Assembly (NCBI GenBank): GCA_910579745.1
Contig: CAJTVH010000010.1
Coordinates: forward strand, 1-25,176
Length of the DNA: 25,176 nt
Source of the DNA: an uncultured Clostridia bacterium
GTDB taxonomy: Bacteria > Bacillota > Clostridia > Lachnospirales > CAG-274
Reading direction: 5' to 3'
A model generated the notes under the pieces. That model was not told the DNA's origin and did no database searches. It saw only the letters and a list, made by a program, of their open reading frames with translations. Position 1 is the first letter of the stretch. Each line of letters starts with the position of its first letter. Positions 22,001-25,176 of this stretch are shown piece by piece. A program made the translations under genes and the position numbers.

Positions 22001-24589
22001 ATGAAGAAAAAATTATCAGCTTTACTTTTATCATGCGTTATGGCGGCGTCAGTTTGCGTTCCAACGCTCGCGGCTGACAAGGAAATGACGGATAAGGAAA
22101 CCACAAGTGCCGCGGCACCTGCGGCTATTCCCGCTTTCCCGGGGGCTGAGGGCGGAGGGAAATACACCTCCGGCGGAAGGGGATGTGACGTTTATATCGT
22201 TACTAACCTTGAGGACTACGCGGCGGGAGAAGATCCTATACCAGGTTCTTTCCGTGACGCCGTAAGTAAAGATAACAGAACAATCGTCTTTAACGTTTCT
22301 GGTACAATCGTCCTTAAAGACAAACTTGAAATTAAAGGGAGAAAAAACATCACCATAGCGGGGCAAACCGCTCCTGGAGACGGAATCACTCTCTATGGAT
22401 TCGAGACAAACTTAAGTGACTCTGAAAATATGATAATACGTTATTTACGTCTTCGTCCCGGCGCCGTAAACGTTCATAAAGGCGATTCAATGGACGCTAT
22501 CTGGGGCAGGAGTATGAAAAACATGATGTTCGACCATCTCTCCACAAGCTGGTCAACAGACGAGACAATGTCTCTTTACAGAATGGAAAACGCTACCGTA
22601 CAATGGAGCATAATCGCGGAAAGTCTCACTATGTCTGGACATACAAAAGGCCGTCATGGTTATGGAGCTATCTGGGGCGGTGTAAATACCACATACCATC
22701 ACAATCTTGTGGCTAACCACACATCAAGAAATCCACGTATAGGCGGCGGAACACCTGAGGCTGACGATAACACTCATATCGCTCTTACAGACGTTAGAAA
22801 CAACGTTCTCTATAACTGGGGATATAATACAATTTACGGCGGCGGACGTTCAAGAACAAACTATATGAACAACTATATCAAAGCCGGACAGGGCACACGC
22901 GCTTCCGTAAAAGAGCGTATTATCGACGCGGGAGAGAAAAACAAGCCGGGATATTTCTACGTAAGAGGTAATTATGTAGAAGGCAACGACGCTCTTACAA
23001 AAGATAACTCAAAAGGAATTTATGTTTCTGAGTCAAACGCGCCGAGTACGGAAATCTCAAAAACTGAATTCGCTATGGAAGGCACAAAGCCTGAGAATTT
23101 AAGAACAACTTCAGCTAAAGAGGCTTATCCGGAAGTTCTCGCTAAAGCCGGGGCGACTTATCCAAGACGAGATGCTCTTGACGCGAGAATTATCAATCAG
23201 GTTCAAACCGATACCGGAAGATACGCTAACCTTGATGACGAGGTTGGCGGATATCCTGTAAGAGATTCCGAGAAACGTCCGGACGACTTTGATAAAGATA
23301 AGGACGGTATGGCGGACGCTTGGGAGCTTGAAAACGGTCTTGACCCGACAAATCCTGACGACGGAAAAGAACTCGCTAAAGATAACAGCGGATACACAAA
23401 TCTTGAGAAATATTTAAATTCTCTCGTTGACATGGAATACGCCCCTGAAAATCCTAAAATCGATATATCATCACTTAATTATAACCAAATGTTTACAAAA
23501 GGCGAAACAGTTACTGTTACAGCCGATGTCTCAGACAATGACGGAATAGATAAAGTTCAATTCTTTATCGGCAAAGAAATCGTAGGCGAGGCTACAGAGG
23601 CTCCTTACACATATAAAACATCTTCTCTTGAGGAAGGAACTTATTATATATCAGCTAAGGTTTATGACAAAAAAGGCAATCAAACTCAATCAAACGCTAT
23701 AGCTATTCACGTAAATGACGTAACAATGGAAAACTCTCAATGGGCGGCTGCTGATATTGGCAAAGTTGAGACCACAGGCGCCACAACTGTTTACTCCGAT
23801 GATAAAATAACGGTTAAAGGTTCCGGTAAACTTATCGGAAAAGCCGATACTTTCCAGTACGCTTATAAAAAATTGAGCGGCGACGGAGAGATAGTAGTAA
23901 AACTGGACAGCGCTACATTAGTTGATAATCATGCTTTCTCTGGAATTATGATAAGAAACGACTTAAAAGCTGACTCAGCGGCGGTCGCTTTAGGACTTTC
24001 CGCTACAAAAGCGTATGAGTGGAAAGAAAAAAATGAGGATGGAAAAGAAGTTACCTATTATAGAAACGCTTTCTCCGTTTATCTCGCCGGAAGAGATAAA
24101 AAAGGAGAAGATTTCTCAAAACTTGACGAAAACCTCGACTCTCTCGACGGAGCTAAGAAAACAAATATTCCTATCGTAAGAGACATAGCTTTCAAAGAAC
24201 TTAGCGAATATAAAGGATATTATCTCCGTATGTCAAGAAAAGACAATAAATTTACCGCTTACTGCTCACCTGACGGTGAAAATTGGACTGAGGTAGGATC
24301 AAAAACAATTCCTATGAATAATACTGTTTATATAGGTGTAGCGGCGGAAGCTAATAAAGTAGCTAATAAACTCGTAAATGTAAATACGGCTAAATTCTCA
24401 AATATATCAATTTCCGGAAAAGTTTCTAAAGGTGAAAGAACAGCGGCCTCAACTTTAACCACTACAGTAGCTCCTGTTCCTGAGAAAATCGAGAATACAA
24501 AGCCATTACAAAATGAAGGGGATTCTGTTAAAACCGATGTTGATTCATCATTAAAATTAAATCCTTGGAAATATAACAGAAATAAATAA
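22001..24589 (+). CDS. Secreted pectate lyase (PL1 family), multidomain
   Basis: 862 residues. Seen: a signal peptide (1-25, ending PTLAA); a right-handed beta-helix pectate lyase domain (about 42-415) beginning IPAFPGAEGGG, with the calcium-site region FDHLSTSWSTDE (177-188) and the catalytic-arginine segment HTSRNPRIGGG (240-250); a calcium-binding type-3 segment DFDKDKDGMADAWELENGLD (429-448); a bacterial Ig-like domain (about 485-571); and a jelly-roll domain resembling DUF1349 (about 580-800), with KLSGDGEIVVKLDS and SGIMIRNDL. The tail (about 805-862) is low-complexity and has no LPXTG anchor. Role: cleaves de-esterified homogalacturonan by beta-elimination outside the cell. AAAAGGAGACC precedes ATG 22001. 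It is divergent from the esterase gene, which fits joint pectin breakdown. Confidence 0.93.
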   Translation: MKKKLSALLLSCVMAASVCVPTLAADKEMTDKETTSAAAPAAIPAFPGAEGGGKYTSGGRGCDVYIVTNLEDYAAGEDPIPGSFRDAVSKDNRTIVFNVSGTIVLKDKLEIKGRKNITIAGQTAPGDGITLYGFETNLSDSENMIIRYLRLRPGAVNVHKGDSMDAIWGRSMKNMMFDHLSTSWSTDETMSLYRMENATVQWSIIAESLTMSGHTKGRHGYGAIWGGVNTTYHHNLVANHTSRNPRIGGGTPEADDNTHIALTDVRNNVLYNWGYNTIYGGGRSRTNYMNNYIKAGQGTRASVKERIIDAGEKNKPGYFYVRGNYVEGNDALTKDNSKGIYVSESNAPSTEISKTEFAMEGTKPENLRTTSAKEAYPEVLAKAGATYPRRDALDARIINQVQTDTGRYANLDDEVGGYPVRDSEKRPDDFDKDKDGMADAWELENGLDPTNPDDGKELAKDNSGYTNLEKYLNSLVDMEYAPENPKIDISSLNYNQMFTKGETVTVTADVSDNDGIDKVQFFIGKEIVGEATEAPYTYKTSSLEEGTYYISAKVYDKKGNQTQSNAIAIHVNDVTMENSQWAAADIGKVETTGATTVYSDDKITVKGSGKLIGKADTFQYAYKKLSGDGEIVVKLDSATLVDNHAFSGIMIRNDLKADSAAVALGLSATKAYEWKEKNEDGKEVTYYRNAFSVYLAGRDKKGEDFSKLDENLDSLDGAKKTNIPIVRDIAFKELSEYKGYYLRMSRKDNKFTAYCSPDGENWTEVGSKTIPMNNTVYIGVAAEANKVANKLVNVNTAKFSNISISGKVSKGERTAASTLTTTVAPVPEKIENTKPLQNEGDSVKTDVDSSLKLNPWKYNRNK

Positions 24590-24626
24590 TAATTCCGCTC
24601 TCTCATTATTTTAATAAATTTTTAAT

Positions 24627-24668
24627 AAAAAACGCCAATTAAAATATAATTTTAATTGGCGTTTTTTT
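24627..24668 (+). terminator. Terminator of the pectate lyase gene
   Basis: ACGCCAATTAAAA and TTTTAATTGGCGT form a perfect 13-bp stem followed by seven T residues, 37 bp after the stop codon. Confidence 0.92.
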
Positions 24669-24755
24669 GTAATAAATCTTCTTTATGGTTACTATCATAA
24701 ACCTCTTTATTTTTAAATTTATTATCCATAATAAAAACAGCGCGCTAAAAACTCT

Positions 24756-24860
24756 TATAGTCTCAAACAACTTGAAAATAAGCAAAAGACAGAGAAAACA
24801 GATCATATCCGCGGCACTATTTCCGGCTGATCCCAACGCTGTAAAAAGGATTTTTAAAAC
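24756..24860. repeat. Truncated family B element
   Basis: TATAGTCTCAAACAACTTGA followed by AAATAAGC matches a family B left end, and the interior block gctgtaaaaaggatttttaa matches the interior of the nested copy. No right terminus is present. A small open frame across it (24685-24951) has no other support. Confidence 0.6.
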
Positions 24861-24907
24861 TTTAATGTGTATAAACTGTAAAAATCACTTTACTTCTAAA
24901 ATTAAAC

Positions 24908-24943
24908 AAAAAAACCCGTTCCATTATTATATAATGAAACGGG
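24908..24943 (-). terminator. Terminator of the tRNA-Met transcript
   Basis: On the minus strand CCCGTTTCATTAT and ATAATGGAACGGG form a 13-bp stem with one wobble pair, followed by seven T residues. It lies about 55 bp after the tRNA. Confidence 0.85.
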
Positions 24944-24998
24944 AGGTTTAAATATTTTACTGCATTTATTGCTTTTAGGAAAATATTATCATGAAAAA

Positions 24999-25072
24999 TA
25001 GCGGGAAACGGACTTGAACCGCCGACACTTCGGGTATGAACCGAATGCTCTAGCCAACTGAGCTATGCCGCC
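24999..25072 (-). tRNA. tRNA-Met (CAT), elongator type
   Basis: 74 nt without an encoded CCA. The cloverleaf parts are clear: D arm GCTC/GAGC, anticodon stem TTCGG/CCGAA around TTCATAC (anticodon CAT at 25038-25036), five-base variable loop, and T loop TTCAAGT. The G1-T72 pair also occurs in Bacillus elongator tRNA-Met. The anticodon stem lacks the three G-C pairs of initiator tRNA. Oddities: a C6-C67 mismatch in the acceptor stem and two G-T pairs in the T stem. It is transcribed alone, with its own promoter and terminator. Confidence 0.93.
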
Positions 25073-25118
25073 ATATCTTTCCTGCCTGAGAAACAGCCTG
25101 TCTCTTAGGGCGAATACT

Positions 25119-25147
25119 ATTATACGGCAACGCATTTGTTTTGTCAA
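25119..25147 (-). promoter_or_regulatory. Perfect-consensus sigma-A promoter of the tRNA gene
   Basis: TTGACA (25147-25142) and TATAAT (25124-25119) on the minus strand are separated by exactly 17 bp. The start falls about 40 bp upstream of the mature tRNA; CCTG/CAGG in that leader can form a small hairpin. Confidence 0.85.
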
Positions 25148-25176
25148 TAGTTAAATTTAATTTTTTATCTGAAGAT

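Noticed and set aside
24685..24951. 88-codon open frame on the plus strand
   Set aside because: It lies over a truncated repeat and ends in the tRNA terminator; no ribosome binding site.
24999..25072. Initiator tRNA-fMet
   Set aside because: The anticodon stem lacks the three consecutive G-C pairs, and the acceptor end resembles elongator tRNA-Met.

Overview
The window comes from a low-GC, Gram-positive, endospore-forming anaerobe, most likely a member of the Clostridia. The signs are AT-rich spacers, strong AGGAGG-type ribosome binding sites, near-consensus sigma-A promoters with 17-bp spacers, a spoIID gene beside murA, and secreted pectin-active enzymes with Gram-positive style signal peptides and Thr/Pro/Glu-rich linkers. 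The species cannot be named from the sequence. Nearly every gene lies on the minus strand; the pectate lyase at the right is the only plus-strand coding gene.

Layout. (1) 1-1527: the start of a cyclic-nucleotide-binding-domain protein cut by the window edge, then about 1.3 kb of repeat-rich spacer. (2) 1528-8834: a compact minus-strand cluster, in transcription order ftsH, ABC ATPase, ABC-2 permease, GldG-like protein, DUF4340 protein and a 2H phosphoesterase (LigT-like). Genes overlap or sit a few bases apart, so this is very probably an operon. (3) 9084-11661: murA then spoIID, the order known from Bacillus, but with a 165-bp repeat wedged between them. (4) 11662-14429: a repeat island holding nested miniature elements, a candidate small RNA with its own promoter and terminator, and one SLOG-family gene. 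(5) 14430-18093: an ammonium transporter with a PII signalling domain fused to its C-terminus, behind a promoter and a terminator-like leader hairpin, then an EAL phosphodiesterase with a degenerate GGDEF domain. (6) 18314-24589: a divergent pair for pectin breakdown, a CE12/rhamnogalacturonan-acetylesterase-like SGNH enzyme (minus) and a PL1 pectate lyase (plus), each with a clear sigma-A promoter. (7) 24999-25072: an elongator tRNA-Met with a perfect-consensus promoter and its own terminator.

The most unusual content is the intergenic DNA. Two families of transposase-less inverted-repeat elements recur. Family A (165 bp, TA at both ends, folds on itself along its length) has four close copies and one divergent relative; the four close copies have the same orientation, and several lie just past the 3' ends of genes. 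Family B (about 163 bp, termini TATAGTC...GACTATA) has several copies, one nested inside another and one collapsed into a perfect 35-bp-arm palindrome. Family B copies sit 28-77 bp upstream of the starts of murA, ftsH and the SLOG gene, where their TATA termini could form -10 boxes.
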